Assembly: GCA_027035985.1 (NCBI GenBank)
Contig: JALVTI010000054.1
Coordinates: forward strand, 1 to 10,021
DNA from: Aquificales bacterium
GTDB taxonomy: Bacteria > Aquificota > Aquificia > Aquificales > QOAS01
Direction of reading: 5' to 3'
DNA: 10,021 nt
Shown here piece by piece: positions 1 to 6,401 of the stretch. The number at the start of each line of letters is the position of its first letter. The first letter of the stretch is position 1. Below the pieces are notes generated by a model. It was not told the DNA's origin, made no database searches, and was given only the letters and a program-made list of their open reading frames with translations. The position numbers were made by a program, and so were the translations under genes.

Positions 1-251
1 TTCCCGGAGTGCGACCCGGTAAAGAAACGGAGGAGTATCTGGCTACCGTTATAAATCGATTGCTATTTGTTGGAGCTATATTTTTAGCGGTCATAGCAAT
101 TATTCCGGTAATTATTCAGATAAAAACCCATATCCCCTTTTACTTTGGTGGGACAACGGCTCTAATAACCGTAGGTGTCGCACTGGATACTCTGCATCGT
201 ATAGAAGGTCATATAACTATGAAAAAGTATTACAAATTCCTTTCGAGGTAA
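1..251 (+). CDS. secY: Protein translocase subunit SecY, C-terminal fragment
   Basis: This is the last ~83 codons of SecY, the channel subunit of the Sec translocon in the inner membrane; the 5' part lies outside the window. The reading frame is open from base 3, so the GTG at 9 is an internal valine in the P-G-V-R-P-G-K motif and not a start. That motif followed by T-E-E-Y-L is the classic loop before the last transmembrane segments. Two hydrophobic segments follow: one around VGAIFLAVIAIIPVII and one containing FGGTTALITVGVALD. The fragment ends in a basic cytoplasmic tail (MKKYYKFLSR), all as expected for the SecY C-terminus. In many bacteria secY is followed by adk, map or infA in the spc operon; here a small unknown membrane protein begins 4 bases after the stop. 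Identification is firm; only completeness is lacking. Confidence 0.94.
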   Translation, partial: PGVRPGKETEEYLATVINRLLFVGAIFLAVIAIIPVIIQIKTHIPFYFGGTTALITVGVALDTLHRIEGHITMKKYYKFLSR

Positions 252-255
252 ATTT

Positions 256-603
256 ATGCTTCCCTCCTGGTTGAGGTTAATAGTTGTAATTCTTTTAACC
301 CTTTTACTCATTAATCTTTTTTTAAATTTCCCAAAAATGGTAAAAGCTCAGAAATCACTTTCCTCGGTAGCCGTTTTAACGCCCGGACAACAATACACCT
401 GCGAGGTGGCAAAGGTTTCCGATTGCACCATTTGGTGTTACGAAATAGAAACCGCAACCCTTTTAGTGCTAAGACCAGACAACTGCCAAACTCTAAAAGG
501 TTTAAAAAAAGGAAAAATAATCCACTTTATGGTTGAAAATCTACCTTATCACAATGATGGGTCTATACCTATCAAACTTCTTTCTTTAGATAAGAATAAA
601 TAA
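256..603 (+). CDS. Small membrane-anchored protein of unknown function
   Basis: I do not recognise this 115-residue protein. It has one strongly hydrophobic segment near the N-terminus (about residues 5-25, Leu/Ile/Val-rich), followed by a basic stretch (KMVKAQKS) and a ~85-residue soluble domain. It could be a signal-anchor protein or a secreted one. The soluble part holds four cysteines (in YTC, SDC, IWC and DNC contexts), an even number compatible with disulfides if the domain is periplasmic. The start ATG is supported by GAGGT at 245-249, six bases upstream and overlapping the end of secY. The 4-base gap suggests cotranscription with secY. Its last 32 bases overlap the 3' end of engB on the other strand. 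It is a real gene judging by its Shine-Dalgarno sequence, tight spacing and protein-like composition. Function is unknown; a role near the translocon is only a guess from position. Confidence 0.75.
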   Translation: MLPSWLRLIVVILLTLLLINLFLNFPKMVKAQKSLSSVAVLTPGQQYTCEVAKVSDCTIWCYEIETATLLVLRPDNCQTLKGLKKGKIIHFMVENLPYHNDGSIPIKLLSLDKNK

Positions 604-1159
604 CCTTTAAAAGTTGTTCCTTCCCCTTTTTTTCTTTAGAAGATGTTTTTATTACGTTTTTTACTCCTAACTCCTTCAGTTTTTTTAAAGTTTGATTTAA
701 CTCTTTTTGTTTGGCTTTATCCTCCTTTGTTAAAACTACGGCGTAAGGAATACCTAGATATTCCAACCACTCCAACATAGCTATATCGTCTTTTGTAGGA
801 CCGACCTTTGCATCAACAAGAACTAAAACGAGACCTATATCGTCCTTTTTTTCGTGAAAGTACCCTTCAATTAATCTTTTCCAATTTTCAACTTCCCTTT
901 TGTCCCCCCGTGCGAAACCGTAGCCGGGTAAATCTACGAGAAAAGCTTTTATACCCTCAAAATCCCATTTGAAATAGTTAATAGCCCTCGTCCTTCCGGG
1001 GGTTTTTCCAACTTTCGCTATATCCCTACCGGTTAGGTAATTGAGTAAGGAAGACTTACCAACATTGGAACGACCTACGAAAACTATTTCTTTACGGGGT
1101 TCATTTGTCCTCGGTAAGTCCTCCAATCGATAAACACTTTTCAAAAACTCTACCGCCAT
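572..1159 (-). CDS. engB: Ribosome-biogenesis GTPase EngB (YihA/YsxC)
   Basis: A 195-residue TRAFAC-class GTPase needed for late assembly of the large ribosomal subunit in the cytoplasm. All G motifs are visible: G1 GRSNVGKSS (residues 29-37), G2 Thr in PGRTR (about 54-58), G3 DLPGYG (76-81), G4 TKED (144-147) and G5 TSS (172-174). The DLPGYGFA signature and the short N-terminal E-F-x-x-S stretch distinguish EngB from Era and Der. The length is normal for the family. The start is the first Met of the family-typical N-terminus; no Shine-Dalgarno sequence is visible in the bases before it, which read AAATTTTTAAACCT on the minus strand. It is divergent from the DUF218 gene with 21 bases between start codons and convergent with the small membrane protein, overlapping it by 32 bases. 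Identification is secure. Confidence 0.96.
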   Translation of the reverse strand: MAVEFLKSVYRLEDLPRTNEPRKEIVFVGRSNVGKSSLLNYLTGRDIAKVGKTPGRTRAINYFKWDFEGIKAFLVDLPGYGFARGDKREVENWKRLIEGYFHEKKDDIGLVLVLVDAKVGPTKDDIAMLEWLEYLGIPYAVVLTKEDKAKQKELNQTLKKLKELGVKNVIKTSSKEKKGKEQLLKVIYSYLKKEV

Positions 1160-1180
1160 AGGTTTAAAAATTTTGGTTTT

Positions 1181-1942
1181 ATGCTTCTCCTAAAGAAGGT
1201 TCTCACCTATTTTTTAATACTCCCTCCGGGAAATATTTCCTTAATCCTAACCTTAGTCGGAATATACTTATTCCGAAAATCCTTTAAAAGGTTGGGGGTC
1301 TTTTTAACCTTCTTGGGCTTTACCATCTACCTACTTTCTACCGAAATGGTAGCCTCTTTAATAATCTCACCCTTAGAAAGGAAATTCCTACCTCCACCAG
1401 AAACGGTTAGGGACAGGTGTCAGGTAATAGTAACTTTAGGTGGAGATATAAAAAGAAATGTCCCCTTCCTGGACTTAAAAAACGATTTACATGAAGATTC
1501 CTTCAAAAGAATTGTAGCGGCTTATAAACTATACAAGGAAAAACCCAGACCTATAGTTGTAAGCGGTTATTCGGTAATAGAACAATTTTCTGAAGCAAAG
1601 GTTATGAAAAATTTTCTCGAATATTTCGGAGTTCCTTCAAAGGATATAATCCCCGAGGGGAAAAGCAGAGATACCTACGAAAATGCTCTACGGGTTAAGG
1701 ATATAGTCGGCAATAAAACCTTATGCCTAATAACTTCCGCCTACCATATGGAGAGGGCTATCTATCTCTTTTCTAAAGTCGGATTTAACAGAAAACGAAT
1801 TATTCCCATACCCGTTGATTATAAGGAATCCAATTCTCCCTTTTCGGTTTACAAGTTATTACCTACCCCCTACTGGTTCTATATTTCCGCCAAAGCTATA
1901 AAGGAATATGTCGGTTTAGTTTTTTACCACCTAAAGGATTGA
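1181..1942 (+). CDS. ElyC/SanA/YdcF-family (DUF218) envelope protein
   Basis: A 253-residue membrane protein of the DUF218 family. Two transmembrane helices lie at about residues 3-32 and 38-60, followed by the DUF218 domain from about 80 to 245. Family landmarks are VIVTLGGD (82-89), IVVSGY (125-130), the acidic EGKSRDTYENA stretch (159-169) and LITSAYHMERA (183-193). The two-helix N-terminus plus DUF218 matches ElyC of enterobacteria, which is linked to peptidoglycan and lipid-carrier metabolism; SanA and YdcF are the other named relatives. The biochemical activity is not settled, so I give no gene symbol. The ATG at 1181 is preceded by TTTTGGTTTT with no Shine-Dalgarno sequence. The leader must be short unless transcription starts inside the divergent engB gene. 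The rhodanese gene follows after 43 bases. An envelope role would fit the wall and division genes downstream. Confidence 0.85.
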   Translation: MLLLKKVLTYFLILPPGNISLILTLVGIYLFRKSFKRLGVFLTFLGFTIYLLSTEMVASLIISPLERKFLPPPETVRDRCQVIVTLGGDIKRNVPFLDLKNDLHEDSFKRIVAAYKLYKEKPRPIVVSGYSVIEQFSEAKVMKNFLEYFGVPSKDIIPEGKSRDTYENALRVKDIVGNKTLCLITSAYHMERAIYLFSKVGFNRKRIIPIPVDYKESNSPFSVYKLLPTPYWFYISAKAIKEYVGLVFYHLKD

Positions 1943-1985
1943 GGTCATAGGCATTTTCCAAAAAGGGGATATTAGTTTTATTTTC

Positions 1986-2387
1986 ATGAGTATCGAACTG
2001 GTCAAACAGTATTTCCAAAAAATGGACTTAAGAAATTCCGTTCCTTGCGGTGGTGATGTTAAAATACCCGCCGTTGTAGGTTTCATTTTCCCCGAACAGC
2101 TTAAGGAAATGCTAGAAAAAGGGGAAAACTTGTTTATTCTCGATGTTAGGGAAGAGTGCGAAACCCAAAAAATGCCCTTTAAAGCCGACGGGATTGAGAT
2201 AAAGGTTATCCCCATTAGGGAATTGATGGATAGATTGGAAGAAATTCCCAAAGACAGACCGGTTATAACAGTGTGCAACTTCGCAATTAGGGCAACTATG
2301 GCTAAGATGGCACTCGACCTTGCAGGTTTTAACAACGTAAAGGTTTTAAAGGGTGGCGTCGAGCAGTGGAACGCTTTAAATAAATAA
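1986..2387 (+). CDS. Single-domain rhodanese-like protein
   Basis: A 133-residue protein with one rhodanese fold, likely a cytoplasmic sulfurtransferase or sulfur carrier. The conserved aspartate is in FILDVREE (Asp53), and the presumed catalytic Cys97 sits in the loop C-N-F-A-I-R-A (97-103). This is followed by a helix, the N-V-K-V-L-K-G-G signature (117-124) and a Trp at 128. The active loop is unusual: many single-domain rhodaneses read C-x-x-G-x-R-S, here the Gly is Ala and the Ser is Ala. There is no signal peptide or membrane helix. The ~30 residues before the domain include another cysteine (VPCGGD). The upstream 43 bases carry TATTAG at 1970-1975, a weak -10 candidate, and a pyrimidine-rich run up to ATG, but no Shine-Dalgarno sequence. 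It may be cotranscribed with the DUF218 gene. The sulfur donor and acceptor cannot be told from the sequence. Confidence 0.88.
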   Translation: MSIELVKQYFQKMDLRNSVPCGGDVKIPAVVGFIFPEQLKEMLEKGENLFILDVREECETQKMPFKADGIEIKVIPIRELMDRLEEIPKDRPVITVCNFAIRATMAKMALDLAGFNNVKVLKGGVEQWNALNK

Positions 2388-2412
2388 CCCTTTGCATAAA
2401 AACAATTATCCT

Positions 2413-2447
2413 TTTAAATCCACCTTTTTATTGCTATTATCTATCTT
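2413..2447 (+). promoter_or_regulatory. Candidate sigma-70-type promoter with extended -10
   Basis: TGCTATTAT at 2432-2440 matches an extended -10 element (TGn plus TATTAT). TTTAAA at 2413-2418 is a modest -35 candidate with a 16-base spacer. Transcription would begin near 2447, giving a leader of only about 7 bases before the ATG at 2454, too short for a Shine-Dalgarno sequence. This is the largest clean gap before the eight-gene block, so it is the natural promoter for the pilin/dcw genes. The call rests on motif match and position only. Confidence 0.45.
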
Positions 2448-2453
2448 TAACGC

Positions 2454-2915
2454 ATGTCAAAAGGTTTTAGTCTTATAGAACTACTCTTGGTTATAGCCAT
2501 TTTAGTAGTCCTTTCTTCGGTAGGAATTTATGGATATTACTCATACCAACACAAGTTGCGTGTAGAGGGGGATATTCACAGGATTTATTTAGCTCTCAAA
2601 AATATGCAAATTCGGGCAAAATTAGAAAAAAAACTTTATTGCGCCTACTTACAAGGGAATAAAACGATTTCCATAAATGCAACGGGAACCAGTTGTTCCT
2701 ACGGGACAACCGTTGAAACTATAAACCTTCATACGGAGTTTAATGCAACCAACACCCCGATAATAGTGAACCAATTAGGGGTTTTTATACGATTGGGTTC
2801 TTTCTATGCGGTAAACGAGCCCAATGTAACGGTGAATTGCGTTAAAGCCTCCACCTTTAGGATATGTGAGGGACATTGGGATGAAAATCAGAAGGAATGT
2901 GTTTGCATTTACTAA
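2454..2915 (+). CDS. Type IV pseudopilin / minor pilin (GspH/FimT-like)
   Basis: A 153-residue prepilin-type protein. It has a very short leader, MSKG, then the class III cleavage motif G^FSLIE with Phe as mature residue 1 and Glu at +5, and a ~20-residue hydrophobic helix. This is what prepilin peptidase PilD/GspO processes, after which the protein joins a type IV pilus, competence pseudopilus or type II secretion pseudopilus at the inner membrane. The helix continues into a segment (about residues 40-60) resembling GspH/FimT proteins. The C-terminal globular part has six cysteines, three of them in the last 17 residues. It probably begins the long operon, with an extended -10 promoter about 14 bases upstream and no Shine-Dalgarno sequence. 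It overlaps the next pilin-like gene. Pilin class is clear; which machine it serves is not, because no assembly ATPase or platform gene is in the window. Confidence 0.88.
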   Translation: MSKGFSLIELLLVIAILVVLSSVGIYGYYSYQHKLRVEGDIHRIYLALKNMQIRAKLEKKLYCAYLQGNKTISINATGTSCSYGTTVETINLHTEFNATNTPIIVNQLGVFIRLGSFYAVNEPNVTVNCVKASTFRICEGHWDENQKECVCIY

Positions 2916-3354
2916 AAAAGGTTTCACCATGTTGGAATTTTTGATCTCATTAATTTTGGTAACGCTAACAGCCATAGCCCTCTTTAACGGGATGGTTTTA
3001 CTTCTCCATCAAAAGGTTAAAAAAACTATACAAACCCACACGGCGGATGCGGCTATCAACCTTGTAGCCTACCCGGATAAGCTAAATAATTGCTTGGAAT
3101 CTTTAGGTCATAACGACCCATGTGTGGAGTTAAAAAATAATTGTGATAGTTCCATTTACTGTTCCGATTCAAATATTTGTGAAGATGTCAATAAATGTGT
3201 GGTCTGTTATACCAATCCCGAGAGCGGAAAAAAAATATATTACGGCTTTGTTTCGGATAATTTAACCAATGGAACCTATAAGGTAACCCTCTGTTGGAAT
3301 TATGCGGGACAGGAGGGGAACTATACAACCGTTATCTCTATACCCGAATATTAA
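2881..3354 (+). CDS. Second type IV pseudopilin / minor pilin, cysteine-rich
   Basis: A 157-residue prepilin-type protein. The leader MKIRRNVFAFTKKG is basic and cleavage is expected at KKG^FTMLEF, with Glu at mature +5, followed by a ~20-residue hydrophobic helix. I chose ATG 2881 rather than GTG 2866 because GAGGG at 2868-2872 is correctly placed for it and it leaves a normal short leader. The globular domain holds eight cysteines between about residues 70 and 140, unusually dense for a minor pilin, so disulfide cross-linking is likely if it is exported. It overlaps the preceding pilin gene by 35 bases, implying translational coupling, and ddl begins 9 bases after its stop. PilV/GspI-type proteins often sit next to GspH/FimT-type ones, but I cannot assign it to a named subfamily. 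Confidence 0.85.
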   Translation: MKIRRNVFAFTKKGFTMLEFLISLILVTLTAIALFNGMVLLLHQKVKKTIQTHTADAAINLVAYPDKLNNCLESLGHNDPCVELKNNCDSSIYCSDSNICEDVNKCVVCYTNPESGKKIYYGFVSDNLTNGTYKVTLCWNYAGQEGNYTTVISIPEY

Positions 3355-3363
3355 TAGAAAACG

Positions 3364-4305
3364 ATGAAAAAGGTTGCTGTAGTATACGGAGGGTGGTCCT
3401 CGGAAGCGGATATATCGCGTAAAAGTGGAAAATCTATAGCCTCCGCTTTGAGGCGATTGGGTTTTAATGTTCTCGAATTGGAACTAACGAGAGATATAGC
3501 AACCCGTCTTTTGGAGATAAATCCCGATTTTGTTTTCCCCGTTTTGCACGGAAAACCCGGCGAAGATGGAACATTTCAAGGAATGCTAGAAATCTTGGGA
3601 ATCCCCTATGTGGGAGAAAACCACAAAGTTAGTTCCCTGTGTATGGATAAAGATTTAACCAAAAGACTTTTAAAGGAACACGGAATTAAAACTCCTCGGT
3701 GGGTTTCCGTAAAGAGAAAACCTCTAAAGGGTTTAGAAGATTGGAATATTTATCCCGCGGTGGTAAAACCCTCTGAAGGTGGTTCCAGTATTGGGTTAAA
3801 TATAGTAAACGATAAATCATCTCTTATGGAAGCTGTTGGGAATTTATTGAAATTTTCTGAAAAAGCTATAGTGGAAGAATTCATTTACGGTGAGGAATAT
3901 ACCTGTGGTTTTGTTTCGGGAAGGGTATTTACACCTTTAAAAATAGTTCCCCAAACGGGTATCTACGATTTTAAGGCTAAATACACCAAAGGGTTAACAA
4001 ATTTTTTTCCAGAAAAGGGTAGTTTGGGGGAAAAAATAAAGCAATTAACCTTAAAGGTGGTTGAAGCTTTGGAAATAGAAAACATTTGTAGGGTTGATTT
4101 TAGATATAACCCCAAAAAGGGAGAAATATATGTTTTAGAGATTAACACCATTCCCGGAATGACCGAAACTAGTTTATTACCACAAATGGCAAATATAGAT
4201 GAAATAACTTTTGAGGGTCTCATAAAGTTGATTATTTCTGCAAAAGGATTTAATGTTGAGCTATCATCAAACTTTAACAATGATGGAAGGGGACAAATGG
4301 AATAG
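3364..4305 (+). CDS. ddl: D-alanine--D-alanine ligase
   Basis: Ddl joins two D-alanines using ATP in the cytoplasm, supplying the dipeptide for the peptidoglycan stem peptide. The 313 residues show the full ATP-grasp pattern. GGWSSE (9-14) contains Glu14, which corresponds to the first-subsite Glu of E. coli DdlB. HGKPGEDGTFQG (62-73) follows. Lys97 and Lys135 are the ATP-contact lysines, and KPSEGGSSIG (135-144) is the next conserved block. The omega loop YDFKAKY (201-207) has Tyr201, as expected for D-Ala rather than D-lactate specificity. Asp245, Glu259 and Asn261 in VDF and LEINTIPGMT are the metal ligands. The last ~18 residues (from about 296) are polar, look dispensable, and are encoded where ftsQ overlaps. 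No clear Shine-Dalgarno sequence precedes the ATG, so coupling to the pilin gene ending 9 bases upstream is possible. It is the first cell-wall gene of the cluster. Confidence 0.97.
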   Translation: MKKVAVVYGGWSSEADISRKSGKSIASALRRLGFNVLELELTRDIATRLLEINPDFVFPVLHGKPGEDGTFQGMLEILGIPYVGENHKVSSLCMDKDLTKRLLKEHGIKTPRWVSVKRKPLKGLEDWNIYPAVVKPSEGGSSIGLNIVNDKSSLMEAVGNLLKFSEKAIVEEFIYGEEYTCGFVSGRVFTPLKIVPQTGIYDFKAKYTKGLTNFFPEKGSLGEKIKQLTLKVVEALEIENICRVDFRYNPKKGEIYVLEINTIPGMTETSLLPQMANIDEITFEGLIKLIISAKGFNVELSSNFNNDGRGQME

Positions 4306-5026
4306 CATTTTTTTTTACCTATTAAAAGTCGTTCTATTTACATCGATATTTGCTCTAGTAATTTTTAGTCCATCTATTGTGGAAACTTTCCCTCTTTTTC
4401 AAATAAAACATTTAGAACTTAATACCAATAATCCTAAAGTGGAGCAAATTGTTAAAAGCGTAGTAGAAAAAGATTTCCACAGTAACATAGTCTTTCTGGT
4501 TTTTAACTTAGCTTTGTTCAAGGATTTTCTTCAAAAGAAGAGTAAGTTTTATATAAAAGGTGTGAATTTAGAAGGATTTTCCCCTTTTTCTGGGACTTTA
4601 TCTTTAAAAATAACCCATAGAAGACCTATTGCAATAGTGAACAGTAGGTATTTCTTAAGTAAAGATCAATATTTATTTGATTTCTTAGGTGAGAGCAAGA
4701 AAAAATTTAACCTTCTTCAAATTGAAGATTTTACGGATAGCTGGCAATACGGAAAACGATATACAACTGTGGATATAAATGCGTTGGTTTTTTTTTATAA
4801 AAATTTTGATGTTCGGAAAGCTAAGGTTAATAAAGAGCTAGTATTATTGGAATCCAAAGTTAATAAATTGTTTTTAAAAAACGCAGATTTAACCCATAAT
4901 CGCATAATTAATATATCTAATACCTTATTAAGGCTTAATAAATTAGTAGACGGTAAAAAAACAATTGAGCTTTTTGGAAGGAAAGCCGCTTACGTCAAAA
5001 TATTTAAGGAGAGAAACAATGAATGA
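4253..5026 (+). CDS. ftsQ: Cell division protein FtsQ (divergent)
   Basis: FtsQ is a bitopic division protein linking the cytoplasmic Z-ring to the periplasmic FtsBL/FtsWI complex. The 257 residues show a short cytoplasmic N-terminus, one transmembrane helix (about 19-40), a POTRA-like domain (about 49-122, starting FQIKHLEL) and a beta domain. The ITHRRPIAIVN segment (120-130) before a Y-L-F-D motif is typical of FtsQ, as is the IELFGRKAAYVKIF-type ending. Sequence similarity is weak overall; position between ddl and ftsA is strong support. ATG 4253 has AAGGA four bases upstream, a short spacing; ATGs at 4280 and 4283 are alternatives that would still keep the membrane helix. With 4253 it overlaps ddl by 53 bases. 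It overlaps ftsA by 8. G+C is very low (12 of 60 bases in 4861-4920), which may contribute to its divergence. Confidence 0.85.
   Translation: MLSYHQTLTMMEGDKWNSIFFYLLKVVLFTSIFALVIFSPSIVETFPLFQIKHLELNTNNPKVEQIVKSVVEKDFHSNIVFLVFNLALFKDFLQKKSKFYIKGVNLEGFSPFSGTLSLKITHRRPIAIVNSRYFLSKDQYLFDFLGESKKKFNLLQIEDFTDSWQYGKRYTTVDINALVFFYKNFDVRKAKVNKELVLLESKVNKLFLKNADLTHNRIINISNTLLRLNKLVDGKKTIELFGRKAAYVKIFKERNNE
5006..5011 (+). promoter_or_regulatory. Shine-Dalgarno site fixing the ftsA start
   Basis: AAGGAG lies seven bases before ATG 5019. It decides between this start and an in-frame ATG at 4965, which would add 18 residues lacking FtsA character and overlap ftsQ by 62 bases. Confidence 0.8.
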
Positions 5027-6398
5027 GATTATTAGTGTTTTGGATATAGGAAGCGGATGGATTAAGGGTTTGGCTACCGAAGTAAAAGATTTAGAAACTT
5101 TAGAATTGGATTATATAAACAATGTTAAAGTCGAATCTAAAGGAATAGAAAAGGGAAACATTATTAGGACTTCAGCGGCTCGCGCTTCTATAAAGGAAGC
5201 GATAAAGAAATTAAGTGACTTAACTTCTCAAGATTTGAGGAGTTTTTATTTATTATTAAATCATCCCAAAATTAAATTTGAAAACCTTAATGTTGGAATA
5301 GATTTGCTGGAAAAAGGAGAAGAAACCGAAGATATATTGTCTCAGGTTGAGGAAGAACATCTTGAACAATTAAAAACTTTAGTAAAAGAAAGGGCTAAAG
5401 AAAAAGGGTATGAAATAATTCATATAATTCCAAGATATTTTGTTTTAGATGGAGAGAAAAATTATGAACCCGTAGGTTTATATGCAACAAGAATAGAGGG
5501 GTATTACCACGTTATAAAGGTAAAAAGGCAAGTTATTTTAAATCTTAAAAATTTAATCCAATCTTTGGGTTATGAAGCAAAGAAGATTATATTCCCCGCT
5601 TATGTGGCATCCTTTGATGTGCTAAACGAAGATGACAGTAAAAAAAGGATACTTATTTTGGATTTGGGACATACCACTAGTGGTTTCTGCTATTTTTTTG
5701 AGAAAACACCTTATGTTTCCGGTGCACTTGATATAGGGTTGAGGGACATAATAGAAGCATTTTCTTTAAATTACAAAATTTCGCTTAAGGAAGCTCAAAA
5801 GATTTTCCAAGAAATAGGTTATTACAAATCCCAAGCTTTTTCTACAGAAACGGAAGAAGAGACAGTGCAGACCCTTCGTGATGATGGAACTCCTATAACT
5901 ATTAATAAAAGCGAAATTGGCTTGGTTTTAAAAGAGGGAATAACCCAAATATTGATAGATGTTTTAAATAAATTGGGAGAAGAGGGTATAGACTTAGTCA
6001 ATGAACTTGACGAAATAGTCTTAATCGGTGGCGGAGCCAATCTGAAGAATATTAAAGAGCTGGTTGAAGAACTGTTGGCGGAAGATTTAAATGTTGCCAT
6101 ACGGTTGGGTATGCAGAAAGACTTTTCCCATTACGAGGATATTGATATCGGTCAGTTAAGCAATCTGGATAACGAATTTGCCGCGGCAAGAGGTGCCGTT
6201 ATATTGGCAAGTAGAGCTTTACAGAAAGGATTTTGGAATGAACCGGAATCTTCTAATCCGTTTGAGCTTGAAAAAGCAACAAATCCTATTTTGGATGAAG
6301 AGTTGGAAACACTAATACCAACTAATGAAGAACAGGAAAAGAAAGGCTTTTTCACCAAATTTTTAAGCTTCTTTAAAAATTTACTATCGGAGGATTGA
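5019..6398 (+). CDS. ftsA: Cell division protein FtsA
   Basis: FtsA is the actin-like ATPase that anchors FtsZ filaments to the inner membrane and recruits later division proteins. The 459 residues contain phosphate-1 loop DIGSGWIK (9-16), the FtsA-specific 1C domain (about 83-165), phosphate-2 motif LDLGHTTSGF (214-223) and the adenosine motif VLIGGGANLKNI (334-345). After an acidic linker (about 410-442) comes a C-terminal amphipathic helix, KKGFFTKFLSFFKNLL (441-456), the membrane-targeting sequence of the family. Start 5019 is chosen for its AAGGAG site and because the actin fold begins immediately. It overlaps ftsQ by 8 bases and stops 3 bases before ftsZ. The 5' half is AT-rich (13 of 60 G+C in 5221-5280), rising to 24 of 60 in 6001-6060. 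Identification is secure. Confidence 0.96.
   Translation: MNEIISVLDIGSGWIKGLATEVKDLETLELDYINNVKVESKGIEKGNIIRTSAARASIKEAIKKLSDLTSQDLRSFYLLLNHPKIKFENLNVGIDLLEKGEETEDILSQVEEEHLEQLKTLVKERAKEKGYEIIHIIPRYFVLDGEKNYEPVGLYATRIEGYYHVIKVKRQVILNLKNLIQSLGYEAKKIIFPAYVASFDVLNEDDSKKRILILDLGHTTSGFCYFFEKTPYVSGALDIGLRDIIEAFSLNYKISLKEAQKIFQEIGYYKSQAFSTETEEETVQTLRDDGTPITINKSEIGLVLKEGITQILIDVLNKLGEEGIDLVNELDEIVLIGGGANLKNIKELVEELLAEDLNVAIRLGMQKDFSHYEDIDIGQLSNLDNEFAAARGAVILASRALQKGFWNEPESSNPFELEKATNPILDEELETLIPTNEEQEKKGFFTKFLSFFKNLLSED
6389..6393 (+). promoter_or_regulatory. Shine-Dalgarno site of ftsZ
   Basis: GGAGG ends eight bases before ATG 6402 and lies inside the last codons of ftsA. It is the strongest ribosome binding site in the window, consistent with the high FtsZ:FtsA ratio needed in most bacteria. 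Confidence 0.8.
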
Positions 6399-6401
6399 AA
6401 A

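Noticed and set aside
1931..2335. Minus-strand open frame of 134 codons across the rhodanese gene
   Set aside because: It is antisense to a clear rhodanese, has Ser/Ile-rich low-quality composition and no recognisable domain.
2866..2880. GTG at 2866 as start of the second pseudopilin
   Set aside because: It adds only five residues to the leader, and the GAGGG at 2868-2872 fits the ATG at 2881 better.
4965..5018. Upstream in-frame start of ftsA
   Set aside because: The extra 18 residues do not look like FtsA, overlap ftsQ, and the Shine-Dalgarno sequence at 5006-5011 points to ATG 5019.
5822..6100. Minus-strand open frame opposite ftsA
   Set aside because: It is Ser-rich and antisense to the conserved ATP-binding region of FtsA, a typical shadow frame.
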